Shown here: positions 26,110 through 35,205 of the stretch, one piece after another
Layout of the letters: each line of letters begins with the position of its first letter
How positions within the stretch are numbered: the first letter of the stretch is position 1
DNA from: Natronohydrobacter sp.
Lineage (GTDB): Bacteria > Pseudomonadota > Alphaproteobacteria > Rhodobacterales > Rhodobacteraceae
NCBI GenBank assembly: GCA_020832555.1
Contig: JAFIEM010000003.1
Coordinates: 23,133-87,132, forward strand
Direction of reading: 5' to 3'
Length of the DNA stretch: 64,000 nucleotides
Translations under genes and position numbers: made by a program
Notes under the pieces: model-generated
What the model saw: the letters and a program-made list of their open reading frames with translations, nothing else
What the model was told of the DNA's origin: nothing
The model's database searches: none

Positions 26110-27240
26110 ATGAAGCTGAACTGGGGAATGATCGGCGGGGGCGAAGGCAGCCAGATCGGGCCTGCGCACCGGCTGGGGGCGCAGGCGGACGGGCTGTTCA
26201 CGCTGGCCGCAGGCGCTCTGGATGCCGATGCCGAGAAGGGCCGCGCCTATGCCATACGGCTGGGCGTGGCGGCGGACCGGGCCTATGGCGACTGGCGCGA
26301 GATGCTGGAGGGTGAGCGCGAGCGGGCGGACCGGGTGGATCTGGTGACTGTGGCGACGCCGAACGCCACGCATTTCGAGATTACAAAGGCGTTTCTTGAA
26401 GCCGGGTTTCATGTGCTCTGCGAGAAGCCCATGACGATGAGCGTCGAGGAAGGCGAGGAGATTGTGAAGATCGCCGCCGCCTCTGGTCGGATTTGCGCGG
26501 TGAATTACTGCTATTCCGCCTATCCGATGGTGCGCGAGATGCGCGAAATGGTGCGCAGCGGAGCGTTGGGCAAGATCCGGCTGGTGGTCACGAATTTCAG
26601 CCATGGCCATCACGGCGATGCCGCTGACGCGGATAATCCGCGCGTGCGCTGGCGCTATGATCCGGCCATGGCCGGGGTTTCGGGCCAATTCGCCGATTGC
26701 GGGATTCATGCGCTGCATATGGCGAGTTTCATAACTGGCGATCAGGTCGCAACGCTATCGGCGGATTTCGCCTCGACTATTGCGCCGCGCGTGCTGGAAG
26801 ATGATGCGATGGTGAATTTCCGCATGTCGGGCGGCACTGTCGGGCGGCTTTGGACCAGTTCGGTCGCGATTGGTCGCCAGCACGGGTTCGATATTCAGGT
26901 GTTTGGCGAAACCGGCGGGCTGCGTTGGGCCTCGGAACAGCCCAATCAGGTCTATTACACCCCTGTTGGCGGGCGCACGCAGATCATGGAAAAGGGCGAG
27001 GCGGGCTTGAGCAGCGAGGCCGCGCGCCTGAGTCGCGTGGCGATTGCGCACCCGGAAGGCTTTCCGCTGGCGGTGGCGAATATCTATGTCGATCTGGCTG
27101 CCGCGATCACAGGAGAGGCGCGGGACGGGTTGCCCTTGGCCGAAGACGGGTTGCGGTCGATGGCAGCGGTTTATGCGGCAGTGGAATCGGCGCGGGCCAA
27201 GGGCGCATGGGTTGATGCGCGCCCGCCGATGTTCCGATAA
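26110..27240 (+). CDS. Gfo/Idh/MocA-family oxidoreductase
   Basis: 376-residue NAD(P)-dependent dehydrogenase with N-terminal MIGGGEGSQIGPAHRLGA (about 7-24), the EKPMTMSVEEGEEI signature (about 107-120) and SGQFADCGIHALHMASF (about 196-212). The GGGEGxxIGxxHR type differs from IolG and from the neighbouring 24080 protein. It is last in the operon behind iolE and converges with iolR at a four-base gap. Scyllo-inositol or a related polyol is a reasonable guess for the substrate, but the sequence does not decide it. Confidence 0.83.
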   Translation: MKLNWGMIGGGEGSQIGPAHRLGAQADGLFTLAAGALDADAEKGRAYAIRLGVAADRAYGDWREMLEGERERADRVDLVTVATPNATHFEITKAFLEAGFHVLCEKPMTMSVEEGEEIVKIAAASGRICAVNYCYSAYPMVREMREMVRSGALGKIRLVVTNFSHGHHGDAADADNPRVRWRYDPAMAGVSGQFADCGIHALHMASFITGDQVATLSADFASTIAPRVLEDDAMVNFRMSGGTVGRLWTSSVAIGRQHGFDIQVFGETGGLRWASEQPNQVYYTPVGGRTQIMEKGEAGLSSEAARLSRVAIAHPEGFPLAVANIYVDLAAAITGEARDGLPLAEDGLRSMAAVYAAVESARAKGAWVDARPPMFR

Positions 27241-27244
27241 AGCC

Positions 27245-28246
27245 CTAATCCGGCAAGGGCCGCAACGTGCCGCGTTCAATCACGCGGCACGGAAAGAGGC
27301 GGGTTTCGGGGTGGCGGTCGGGCTGTTCGATGGTTGCGACCACCAGATCAATCGAGGCGGCGATAATCTCGGGGATCGGCTGGCGGATCGTGGTCAGGTT
27401 GATGTTTTCCCAGCGCGCCATGGCCATGTCGTTCAAGCCGATGATCCCGATATCCTGTGGTACCTGCAAACCTTTATCGGCAATCGCGGAAAGCGCGCCG
27501 ATGGAAAGCACATCGTCGCCGCCGAAATACGCCTCGGCCGGGTCGGACTGCAACAAACGCGCCATTTCTGCGCGTCCTGCATCGAAAGAATAGGCGCTGG
27601 CATAGCTTACGCTGACCGCGATTTCCGGATGCGTGGCCAAGGCGTCCAGAAAGCCCCGCGCGCGGTCCTGGGTCGAGGTCGCCCCTTCCGGTCCGCCCAT
27701 GAAGGCAACGCGCCTGTGGCCGCGCGCGATCAGCGCCTGCGCGGCCATACGCCCGCAGGCGATATTGTCGATCCCAACGACATGCACATGCGGGCTGGTC
27801 GTGTAGCGCCCGAAAGAATGGACCACCGGCACGCCCGCATCGCGGAACGCCTCGGCGAAGCTGGGCTGCAGGGTCGAGGAGGCGACGATCACCCCATCGA
27901 CGGAATATTGCCGCAACATGCGCACCGAATTTGCGGGATCGGTTTCATGGCTCAGATTGACCAGAAGCGGGCGCAAGCCGCGCTCTTGCAGACCGCGCGT
28001 GAACAGGTCGAACACTTCCAGAAACAGCGGGTTGTGGAAGTTGTTCGACACCAGCCCGATCAGCTTGGTGCGCCCTGTGGTCAGCGAGGAGGCAAGGGCA
28101 TTCGGGCTGTAGCCAAGTTCCTGCGCCGCCGCTTCGACCTTGGCGCGGGTCTTGGCTGAGACAGATGCGCCTTCGGTGAAGGTGCGCGAGACCGCAGAGC
28201 GCGACACGCCCGCACGTTCCGCCACATCTTTGAGCGTGACCGCCAT
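27245..28246 (-). CDS. iolR: LacI-family repressor of inositol genes, IolR
   Basis: 333-residue LacI-type regulator with an N-terminal HTH (TLKDVAERAGVSRSAVSRTFTEGASVSAKTRAKVE, about 4-38) and a sugar-binding sensor domain. The start at 28246 (MAVTLK) is standard for the family; the longer open frame upstream crosses the operator. The gene is divergent from the inositol-type ABC transporter, and the palindrome at 28324-28339 lies 78 bases upstream of its start. The identical site at 24034 makes it the probable repressor of all iol units here, including itself. It is unrelated to the DeoR-type IolR of Bacillus. Confidence 0.85.
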   Translation of the reverse strand: MAVTLKDVAERAGVSRSAVSRTFTEGASVSAKTRAKVEAAAQELGYSPNALASSLTTGRTKLIGLVSNNFHNPLFLEVFDLFTRGLQERGLRPLLVNLSHETDPANSVRMLRQYSVDGVIVASSTLQPSFAEAFRDAGVPVVHSFGRYTTSPHVHVVGIDNIACGRMAAQALIARGHRRVAFMGGPEGATSTQDRARGFLDALATHPEIAVSVSYASAYSFDAGRAEMARLLQSDPAEAYFGGDDVLSIGALSAIADKGLQVPQDIGIIGLNDMAMARWENINLTTIRQPIPEIIAASIDLVVATIEQPDRHPETRLFPCRVIERGTLRPLPD

Positions 28247-28323
28247 GACACTCCGTCCAACCGCTTGCGCCGGTGTTATCGCAAAGCCCTGATCAAAGAA
28301 ATAGTGCCCTGAGAGAAAGATAT

Positions 28324-28339
28324 TTGCAACCGGTTGCAA
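28324..28339. promoter_or_regulatory. LacI-type operator (probable IolR site), iolR/transporter divergent region
   Basis: Second perfect copy of TTGCAACCGGTTGCAA, between iolR and the ABC substrate-binding protein gene (82 bases before the latter). It supports autoregulation of iolR and control of inositol uptake. Confidence 0.88.
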
Positions 28340-28421
28340 AAACTTTGATTCGGGGCTACAGTCTTGTCAGGGCGTTTTGGGAGCACCCCGGACTCGCCCG
28401 CAACATGTTTGGGAGGACATC

Positions 28422-29369
28422 ATGAAGGCAACTTTGAAGACGCTTGCAATCAGCGCCGTCGCGGCCTCTGCGATGATGAGCGGCACCGCCGCTCTGGCGG
28501 AGGGCGAGCGCTATATTCTGGTCAGCCATGCACCGGACAGTGACAGCTGGTGGAACACGATCAAGAATGGACTTGCGCTGGCCGGCGAACAGATGGATGT
28601 GACGGTCGAATATCGCAACCCGCCCACCGGCGATCTGGCGGATATGGCGCGGATCATCGAGCAGGCCGCCGCCAGCAATCCGAACGGAATCATCACCACA
28701 CTGGCCGACCCGGATGTGCTGTCCGGCCCGATTTCCGCAGCGGTAGATGCGGGCATCGACGTGATCATCATCAATTCCGGCACGCCGGATCAGGCACGCG
28801 CGCTGGGTGCGCTGATGTATGTGGGCCAGCCGGAATATGATGCAGGCTTTGCTGCCGGTCAGCGCGCGGCGGGCGATGGCGTGACCAGCTTCCTGTGCGT
28901 GAACCACTACATTTCATCCCCCTCCTCGACCGAGCGGTGCCAGGGCTTCGCTGATGGGCTTGGGATTGATCTGGGCAATCAGATGATCGACAGCGGGCAA
29001 GACCCGAGCGAGATCCAGAACCGGGTCATGGCCTATCTGAATGCCAACCCGGACACGGATGCGGTGCTGACGCTTGGGCCGACTTCGGCTGATCCGACGA
29101 TTCTGGCGCTGCAGCAGATGGGTCTGGCCGGGGATATCTATTTCGGCACCTTCGATCTGGGCGGCGATATCGTGCAGGCGATCCGTGACGGCGTGATTCA
29201 GTGGGGCATTGACCAGCAGCCCTTCCTGCAAGCCTATCTGCCGGTGATCGTGCTGACCAACTACCATCGTTTCGGCGTTCTGCCGGGCAACAACATCAAT
29301 TCCGGCCCCGGCTTCGTGACAGCGGATGCGCTGGATCTGGTGGCGGAACTGGCGGGCGAATATCGCTGA
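28422..29369 (+). CDS. sugar ABC transporter substrate-binding protein, probable inositol receptor
   Basis: 315-residue periplasmic receptor with a signal peptide (MKATLKTLAISAV..., cleaved after ALA, about residue 26). The mature part has the type I sugar-binding fold (RbsB/Peripla_BP_4), with SWWNTIKNGLALAGEQ, NPNGIITTLADPDVL and NHYISSPSSTERCQGF. A GGGAGG ribosome site lies six bases before the ATG. The adjoining IolR operator, permease, ATPase and iolB genes point to inositol, as in the IbpA-IatP-IatA system of Caulobacter. Substrate assignment is by context. Confidence 0.86.
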   Translation: MKATLKTLAISAVAASAMMSGTAALAEGERYILVSHAPDSDSWWNTIKNGLALAGEQMDVTVEYRNPPTGDLADMARIIEQAAASNPNGIITTLADPDVLSGPISAAVDAGIDVIIINSGTPDQARALGALMYVGQPEYDAGFAAGQRAAGDGVTSFLCVNHYISSPSSTERCQGFADGLGIDLGNQMIDSGQDPSEIQNRVMAYLNANPDTDAVLTLGPTSADPTILALQQMGLAGDIYFGTFDLGGDIVQAIRDGVIQWGIDQQPFLQAYLPVIVLTNYHRFGVLPGNNINSGPGFVTADALDLVAELAGEYR

Positions 29370-29382
29370 CGCCTGATTTCCA

Positions 29383-29418
29383 GAGGCGGAGCCCTGCGGT
29401 TCCGCCTCGATCTCTTTT
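29383..29418 (+). terminator. intra-operon hairpin with T-rich tail after the receptor gene
   Basis: GAGGCGGA (29383-29390) pairs with TCCGCCTC (29401-29408) around a 10-base loop, followed by GATCTCTTTT. It lies between the receptor and permease genes. Such partial terminators commonly raise receptor mRNA over the membrane components in ABC operons. Confidence 0.65.
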
Positions 29419-29443
29419 CGGAACATTGTTAGGAGAAGCAGCG

Positions 29444-30559
29444 ATGTCCAGCACGGGCGCGACCGTCGACGAACGCATCAAGGAAACATCGAAACTGCGC
29501 AAGGCGCTGATCCGCCCGGAATTGGGCGCGATTGTAGGCACCATCGCCGTTTTCCTGTTCTTTATCATCTTCGCTGGCGACAGTGGTATGTTCAACGCCC
29601 AGGGCGTAATGAACTGGTCTACAGTCTCGGCGCAGTTCGTGATCATCGCGGTCGGAGCCTGCATGCTGATGATCGCAGGCGAGTTTGATCTTTCGGTCGG
29701 CTCGATGATCGGGTTTGCGGGCATGTCGATTGCGATCTTCTCGGTCACGCTGGGCTGGCCGGTCTGGTTTGCAATCCTGCTGACATTCGCCATCTGCATC
29801 GCCATCGGCGCGCTGAACGGGGTGATCGTGGTGCGCACAGGCCTGCCCAGTTTCATCGTGACGCTGGCCTTTCTGTTCATCCTGCGCGGCTTCACCATCT
29901 TTTTCCCGCAACTGATCGAGCGGCGTACGATCATCGGCGGCATTGCCGAACGCGCCGCAGGCGACTGGCTGGCACCGGTATTTGGCGGCAAGGTCGGCGG
30001 CTTCTTCTTTGACTGGCTGGCCAGTCAGGGCCTGATCGCGGTCTTTGAGCGCGGCACGCGGGCGGGTGAGCCGATTGTGAACGGCATTCCGATGCTGATT
30101 GTCTGGGCGCTTGGGCTGATGATCGTGGCGCATATCGTGCTGACGCGCACGCGCTTCGGCAACTGGGTCTTTGCCGCAGGGGGCGACGCACAGGCCGCGC
30201 GTTATGTCGGTGTTCCCGTCGCACGGGTGAAAATCCTGATGTTCATGTTCACGGCCTTTTGCGCCACGGTCTTTGCCACTTGTCAGGTGATGGAATTCGG
30301 CTCGGCGGGCGCGGATCGCGGTTTGCTGAAAGAATTTGAAGCCATCATCGCCGTGGTGATCGGCGGTGCGCTGCTGACCGGGGGCTATGGCTCGGTCATC
30401 GGGGCGGCGCTGGGGGCGCTGATCTTCGGGGTGGTGCAGCAGGGGCTGTTCTTCGCCGGGGTCGAATCGAGCCTGTTCCGGGTGTTTCTGGGGGTGATCC
30501 TGCTCTTTGCGGTGATCCTGAACACCTATATCCGCCGCATCATCACCGGGGAGCGCTGA
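29444..30559 (+). CDS. sugar ABC transporter permease (inositol type)
   Basis: 371-residue inner-membrane protein of the RbsC/BPD_transp_2 family with eight to ten hydrophobic segments. It shows the conserved [24 protein letters not shown] (about 70-93), [23 protein letters not shown] and [23 protein letters not shown] (about 305-327) motifs. The start at 29444 has an AGGAG ribosome site ten bases upstream. It follows the receptor gene after the 29383 hairpin and precedes the ATPase by one base. Confidence 0.88.
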   Translation: MSSTGATVDERIKETSKLRKALIRPELGAIVGTIAVFLFFIIFAGDSGMFNAQGVMNWSTVSAQFVIIAVGACMLMIAGEFDLSVGSMIGFAGMSIAIFSVTLGWPVWFAILLTFAICIAIGALNGVIVVRTGLPSFIVTLAFLFILRGFTIFFPQLIERRTIIGGIAERAAGDWLAPVFGGKVGGFFFDWLASQGLIAVFERGTRAGEPIVNGIPMLIVWALGLMIVAHIVLTRTRFGNWVFAAGGDAQAARYVGVPVARVKILMFMFTAFCATVFATCQVMEFGSAGADRGLLKEFEAIIAVVIGGALLTGGYGSVIGAALGALIFGVVQQGLFFAGVESSLFRVFLGVILLFAVILNTYIRRIITGER

Positions 30560-30560
30560 G

Positions 30561-31352
30561 ATGAGCAGTTTCGACCACAACCCGATTGTCGAGATGCGCA
30601 ATATCGAAAAGCATTTCGGTCCGGTCATCGCGCTGAACGGGGTCAGTTTCGACATCCGTCCGGGGGAATGCCACTGTCTGCTGGGTGACAATGGCGCGGG
30701 GAAATCCACTTTCATCAAGACCATGTCGGGCGTGCACAAGCCCACTCGCGGCGATATCTTTTTCGAGGGCCAGCGCATGGATTTCGCCAGCCCCCGCGAT
30801 GCGATGGAAGCGGGGATTGCGACAGTCTATCAGGATCTGGCGATGATCCCGCTGATGAGCGTGACCCGCAATTTCTGGATGGGGCGAGAGCCGATCAAGC
30901 GCGTAGGGCCGTTCAGCTTCATGGATTTTTCCAAGGCCAATGACGTGACCATGGAAGAAATGCGCAAGATGGGGATCAATCTGCGATCACCGGATCAGGC
31001 GGTTGGCACGCTTTCGGGCGGCGAGCGGCAGACCGTGGCGATTGCGCGGGCGGTCTATTTCGGGGCCAAGGTGCTGATTCTGGACGAACCGACCTCGGCA
31101 TTGGGGGTGCGGCAGACCGCGAATGTACTGGCGACCATCGACAAGGTGCGCAAGGCCGGGATTGGTGTGGTCTTCATCACCCATAATGTGCGTCATGCGA
31201 TGGCGGTGGGAGACCGGTTTACGGTGCTGAACCGTGGCAAGACCCTGGGCACGGCCCAGCGCGGGCAGATCACGCCCGAAGAATTGCAGGACCTGATGGC
31301 AGGCGGGCAGGAACTGGTCGCGCTGGAAGGTTCTCTGGGCGGGACCGTGTGA
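30561..31352 (+). CDS. sugar ABC transporter ATP-binding protein (inositol type)
   Basis: 263-residue single-domain ATPase. Visible are Walker [11 protein letters not shown] (about 41-50), Q-loop VYQDLAM, the signature LSGGERQ (about 152-158) and Walker [12 protein letters not shown] (about 172-182). It is half the length of RbsA-type double ATPases and so resembles FrcA, working as a homodimer. Its stop overlaps the ATG of iolB by one base, coupling uptake to catabolism. Confidence 0.88.
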   Translation: MSSFDHNPIVEMRNIEKHFGPVIALNGVSFDIRPGECHCLLGDNGAGKSTFIKTMSGVHKPTRGDIFFEGQRMDFASPRDAMEAGIATVYQDLAMIPLMSVTRNFWMGREPIKRVGPFSFMDFSKANDVTMEEMRKMGINLRSPDQAVGTLSGGERQTVAIARAVYFGAKVLILDEPTSALGVRQTANVLATIDKVRKAGIGVVFITHNVRHAMAVGDRFTVLNRGKTLGTAQRGQITPEELQDLMAGGQELVALEGSLGGTV

Positions 31353-32146
31353 TGGGAAAGCTGCTGCGCAGACCGACCGGCCAGAGCGGGCTTGTCCATG
31401 CCATTACCCCGGAAGCTGCGGGCTGGGGCTATGTCGGCTTCGATCTGTGGCGGCTCGCGCCCGAAGATCTGGCCGGCGGCAGGCTGGAGGGGCGCGAGGC
31501 GATCCTTGTGCTGGTCGAGGGCCGCGCCGAGATCATTGCAGATGGGCGCTCCCTGGGCGAACTGGGCGGGCGGATGACTGTTTTCGAGCGCACAGCCCCC
31601 CATTGCGTCTATATCCCGCCCGGCACCGCCTGGCAGGCGCGTGCCAGCACCCCCTGCGTGCTGGCGGTCTGCACGGCCCCCAGCCCCGGCGGGCGGCCTG
31701 TGCAGGTGCTTGGGCCAGAGGGGATTGTGCTGGAGCAACGCGGCCAAGGCACGAATGCCCGATTCATCAACAATATCGCAATGGAAGGGCGCGATGTGGC
31801 CGATAGCCTGCTGGTGACGGAAGTGTTCACGCCTGCGGGGCATTGGTCCTCTTACCCACCGCACCGGCATGATGAAGATACCTTTCCCGATCTGACCTAT
31901 CTGGAAGAAACCTATTATCACCGCCTTGATCCGCCCGATTGTTTCGGACTCCAGCGGGTGTTCACGGATGATCTGAGCCTGGATGAAACCATGGCCCCGG
32001 CGGATCACGATGTCGTGCTGGTGCCTCGGGGTCATCACCCCTGCGCGGCTCCGCATGGGGTCGAGATGTATTATCTGAATGTCATGGCCGGGCCGCGCAG
32101 GGCGTGGCGCTTTCAGACCCACCCGGCATTTGCCCATATGATGTGA
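31352..32146 (+). CDS. iolB: 5-deoxy-glucuronate isomerase IolB (canonical)
   Basis: 264-residue cupin isomerase converting 5-deoxy-glucuronate to 2-deoxy-5-keto-gluconate. It aligns by eye along its whole length with Bacillus IolB: LLRRP at the start, VFERTAPHCVYIPPG, WSSYPPHRHDED, LEETYYHRLDPPDCFGLQRVFTDD, VLVPRGHHPC and YYLNVMAGPRRAWRF. The metal-binding histidines lie in PPHRHDE and GHHP. The start is the ATG sharing a base with the ATPase stop; a GTG one codon earlier is possible. A second, divergent IolB-like gene lies at 20261. Confidence 0.93.
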   Translation: MGKLLRRPTGQSGLVHAITPEAAGWGYVGFDLWRLAPEDLAGGRLEGREAILVLVEGRAEIIADGRSLGELGGRMTVFERTAPHCVYIPPGTAWQARASTPCVLAVCTAPSPGGRPVQVLGPEGIVLEQRGQGTNARFINNIAMEGRDVADSLLVTEVFTPAGHWSSYPPHRHDEDTFPDLTYLEETYYHRLDPPDCFGLQRVFTDDLSLDETMAPADHDVVLVPRGHHPCAAPHGVEMYYLNVMAGPRRAWRFQTHPAFAHMM

Positions 32147-32182
32147 TCAGCGCCACGCTCAGCGCTCGGCGCAGATTGTCAG

Positions 32183-32734
32183 CTAGTGGTCGGCGACAGG
32201 TGGTTCGGGCTGGGGGAGTGCTGGGGCATCCTCGGCATCGAAGAGCGCGCCGATGCGCTGGGTGACACTCAGGATCAGCGTCTGTTCCCAATCGGCAAGG
32301 GCTTCGAAACGTTCGGTGAAACGGGTCTGAAGCGGGTCGGGGATGTCATCCAGCAAGGCGCGGCCTTCGTCGGTCAGAATGACCCAGATGGCACGGCGAT
32401 CTGCCTGCCGACGTTCCCGCCGCACCAGCCCGCGCGCTTCCAGCTTGTCGATCTGCAGGCTGATGGTCGCCTGCCCCACCCCCAGTGCGCGCGCGATGTC
32501 GCGCGGCATTTCATGGCCATGACGTGCGACCTCGAACAGGACCAGAAGCTGCGCCTGTGTGAGGTTCGAGGCGCGCGCCATGGAACGGGCATTGGTATCA
32601 AGGGCATGCACGACCCGGCGCAATGCAATCAATGTCTCGGCGGAACGGTCAATCACAGCTGCCTCGCAATCAGAAAAGCACTGAACTTTGCCCGTTTGTG
32701 CCCCGCAGCACAAGGCCAGCACGTCATCAGGCAT
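32183..32734 (-). CDS. ectR: MarR-family regulator EctR of the ectoine operon
   Basis: 183-residue MarR-type winged-helix protein: QLLVLFEVARHGHEMPRDIARALGVGQATISLQIDKLEARGLVRRER is the DNA-binding core (about residues 64-110), followed by the wing and ADRRAIWVILTDEGR. It is divergent from ectA across 201 bases. MarR-type EctR proteins repress ectABC in other halotolerant bacteria. The ATG at 32734 is used; a TTG five codons upstream is less likely. Confidence 0.85.
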   Translation of the reverse strand: MPDDVLALCCGAQTGKVQCFSDCEAAVIDRSAETLIALRRVVHALDTNARSMARASNLTQAQLLVLFEVARHGHEMPRDIARALGVGQATISLQIDKLEARGLVRRERRQADRRAIWVILTDEGRALLDDIPDPLQTRFTERFEALADWEQTLILSVTQRIGALFDAEDAPALPQPEPPVADH

Positions 32735-32753
32735 CGAGTTACTTCGCAATCAA

Positions 32754-32826
32754 ATTAGTTGCTATATTAATGTAATTTTTGTGCAAATCTGAGAAATCAG
32801 GAGGAGAATACGCTATATATTCCTGA
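32754..32826 (+). promoter_or_regulatory. ectoine operon promoter/operator region
   Basis: Unusually AT-rich spacer for this genome. ATTAGT-TG-CTATAT (32755-32768) resembles the published EctR half-site arrangement from Methylomicrobium as I recall it. TCAGGA (32797-32802) and TCCTGA (32821-32826) form a perfect six-base inverted repeat around an 18-base centre. One of these could be the EctR operator. Confidence 0.45.
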
Positions 32827-32935
32827 AATATTGTGATTTTTTAGTCAAGCTAGGCATGTATTTGCTTTGTGTTGAAAATTAAATATGGATCGCTATATAG
32901 ATGCCTTGACCAAAGAAGCAGCATAAACGGGACAC

Positions 32936-33478
32936 ATGTCGAAACATTTCTTCACGCCGAAATCGCGCGAAAGCAGTCAGATCACCTTCCGCCGCCCAGT
33001 CAAGGCAGACGGGTCCGAGGTCTGGAAGCTGGTTGCCGCCTGCCCGCCACTGGACCAGAACTCGATGTATATGAATGTCGTGCAGTGCGATCACTTCGCG
33101 GAAACATGCATCATCGCGGAACGTGACGGGCAGATCGTCGGGTGGATTTCCGGCCATGTCCCCCCCGAGAGCCCCCAGACACTGTTTGTCTGGCAGGTGG
33201 CCGTCCATGCCGATGCGCGCGGACTGGGCCTTGGGAAGCGTATGCTGAAGCAACTGCTGGGCCGTCCCGCCTGCCGCAACATGCGCAGCCTGGAGACCAC
33301 GATAACGCGCAGCAACGAGGCGTCCTGGGGGCTGTTCCGCAGCTTCGCGCGCGATCTGGGTGGAACCTTGAGCGACGCCCCGCATTATGAACGTGACGCC
33401 CATCTGGATGGGCAGCACGCGACCGAGCATCTGGTCACAATCAGCCTGCCGCGCCACGCCTTGCGCGTTGCGGCCTGA
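32936..33478 (+). CDS. ectA: L-2,4-diaminobutyrate N-gamma-acetyltransferase EctA
   Basis: 180-residue GNAT-fold acetyltransferase, second step of ectoine synthesis. The family's ITFRRPVKADGSEVWKLV start, CPPLDQNSMYMNVVQCDHF substrate loop (about 36-54), the acetyl-CoA loop ARGLGLGKRML (about 94-104) and the TITRSNEASWGLF motif are present. It is the first gene of ectABC-ask, and 28 bases separate it from ectB. Confidence 0.96.
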   Translation: MSKHFFTPKSRESSQITFRRPVKADGSEVWKLVAACPPLDQNSMYMNVVQCDHFAETCIIAERDGQIVGWISGHVPPESPQTLFVWQVAVHADARGLGLGKRMLKQLLGRPACRNMRSLETTITRSNEASWGLFRSFARDLGGTLSDAPHYERDAHLDGQHATEHLVTISLPRHALRVAA

Positions 33479-33506
33479 CAGATCCAAGATACGAAAGGTT
33501 TTCCCT

Positions 33507-34772
33507 ATGACAGATATTTACACACGCCGCGAATCGCAGGCGCGCAGCTACTGCCGCGCCTTTCCTGTCACTTTCACCAAAGCGGTGAATGCGACGATGA
33601 CCGACGATCAGGGTCGCGACTATACCGATTTTCTTGCGGGCTGTTCCTCGCTGAACTACGGCCATAACGACCCGGACATGAAAGCGGCCCTGATCGCACA
33701 TCTGGACGCTGATGGCGTGACACATGGTCTGGACATGCATACGAGCGCCAAGGAAGCGTTTCTGGACACGTTCGAACGGCTGATCCTTGCGCCGCGCGGG
33801 ATGGATCACAAGGTGATGTTCACCGGCCCCACCGGCACCAATGCGGTCGAAGCGGCGATGAAACTCGCGCGCAAGACGACGGGACGCGACACGATTGTTG
33901 CCTTTACCAACGGATTTCATGGCATGACCATGGGGGCGCTGGCCGCGACCGGCAATGCGGGCAAGCGCGCTGGCGCGGGCACCAGCCTGACCGGCGTGGT
34001 GCGCATGCCCTATGAGGGCGCGCTTCCCGGTGTCGATTCGCTGGCCATGATCCGCGCCATGCTGGAAAACCCGTCGAGCGGGATTGATGCCCCCGCGGCA
34101 TTCCTGATCGAACCGGTGCAGGGCGAAGGCGGGTTGAATGCGGCCTCGAAAGAGTTCCTGCAAGGGATTGAAGCTCTGGCGCGCGAGCATGGTGCGCTGG
34201 TGATCATGGATGACATTCAGGCCGGGATTGGCCGCACGGGTCCGTTCTTCAGCTTCGAAGAGATGGGCGTGACGCCTGATCTGATTCCGCTGGCGAAATC
34301 CCTGTCGGGCATGGGGCTGCCCATGGCGGCACTTCTGATCCGCCCGGATCTGGATATCTGGAAACCGGCGGAACATAACGGCACATTCCGCGGCAACAAC
34401 CATGCTTTCGTGACCGCGCGTGTCGCGCTGGAAAAATTCTGGGCTGATGACAGCTTTCAGAAGCAGGTCGAGGAAAAGGCCGCTTTCCTGACGCAGCGCC
34501 TGAAGCGCATTGCGAAGCTTGTGCCCGGTGCCTCGCTGAAAGGGCGCGGCATGATGCAGGGGGTTGATCTGGGCTCGGGCGATCTGGCCGCGAGCGTCTG
34601 TGCAACCTGCTTCGAGAACGGTCTGATCATCGAGACCTCTGGCGCGCATGATGAGGCCGTCAAGGTTCTGGCACCGCTGACCATTCCTCAGGCGCAATTT
34701 GCCGCCGGACTGGATATTCTGGAAAATGCCGTATCGGCACAGACCAGCACGCAAAAAATCGCAGCGGAGTAA
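33507..34772 (+). CDS. ectB: diaminobutyrate-2-oxoglutarate aminotransferase EctB
   Basis: 421-residue PLP-dependent class III aminotransferase converting aspartate semialdehyde to diaminobutyrate, the first dedicated ectoine step. Visible are [31 protein letters not shown] (about 108-126), EPVQGEGG, the cofactor Asp in [13 protein letters not shown], and the Schiff-base lysine in PLAKSLSG (Lys264). The start at 33507 ([10 protein letters not shown]) matches the family; a longer frame starts inside ectA. Confidence 0.96.
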   Translation: MTDIYTRRESQARSYCRAFPVTFTKAVNATMTDDQGRDYTDFLAGCSSLNYGHNDPDMKAALIAHLDADGVTHGLDMHTSAKEAFLDTFERLILAPRGMDHKVMFTGPTGTNAVEAAMKLARKTTGRDTIVAFTNGFHGMTMGALAATGNAGKRAGAGTSLTGVVRMPYEGALPGVDSLAMIRAMLENPSSGIDAPAAFLIEPVQGEGGLNAASKEFLQGIEALAREHGALVIMDDIQAGIGRTGPFFSFEEMGVTPDLIPLAKSLSGMGLPMAALLIRPDLDIWKPAEHNGTFRGNNHAFVTARVALEKFWADDSFQKQVEEKAAFLTQRLKRIAKLVPGASLKGRGMMQGVDLGSGDLAASVCATCFENGLIIETSGAHDEAVKVLAPLTIPQAQFAAGLDILENAVSAQTSTQKIAAE

Positions 34773-34776
34773 CGCA

Positions 34777-35163
34777 ATGATCATTCGCGACTTTCACGAC
34801 GCCAAAACCACCAATCGCCGCGTTGCAGACCAGCAATGGGAATCGGTGCGGATGCTGCTGGCCGATGACGGGATGGGGTTTTCTTTCCACATCACCACCA
34901 TCGCGGCTGGCAGCGAGCATACGTTCCATTACAAGAACCATTTCGAGAGCGTCTATTGCATCTCGGGCGAGGGCTCGATCGAGGATCTGGCCACCGGCGA
35001 GGTGCATGAGATCCGCCCCGGCGTCATGTATGCGCTGAACCTGCACGACAAGCACACGCTGCGCTGCAAGACCGAATGTGTCTTTGCCTGCTGCTTCAAT
35101 CCGCCTGTGACCGGCAAGGAAGTGCATCAGGCGGATGGCTCTTACGCGCTCGAAAATTCCTGA
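34777..35163 (+). CDS. ectC: L-ectoine synthase EctC
   Basis: 128-residue cupin that closes N-gamma-acetyl-diaminobutyrate to ectoine. Diagnostic segments are [43 protein letters not shown] (about 33-66; iron-binding Glu, Tyr), and [15 protein letters not shown] with its histidine. It starts four bases after ectB. No ectD hydroxylase follows directly, so the operon itself makes ectoine, not hydroxyectoine. Confidence 0.97.
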   Translation: MIIRDFHDAKTTNRRVADQQWESVRMLLADDGMGFSFHITTIAAGSEHTFHYKNHFESVYCISGEGSIEDLATGEVHEIRPGVMYALNLHDKHTLRCKTECVFACCFNPPVTGKEVHQADGSYALENS

Positions 35164-35205
35164 ACAAAGGCTGGCAGGGGTGAAAAGCCACCTGCCACAT
35201 CCTCC

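Noticed and set aside
29429..30778. A 449-codon minus-strand open frame opposite the inositol-type permease
   Set aside because: Antisense shadow; composition is hydrophilic and basic with no domain, while the plus strand encodes a clear permease.
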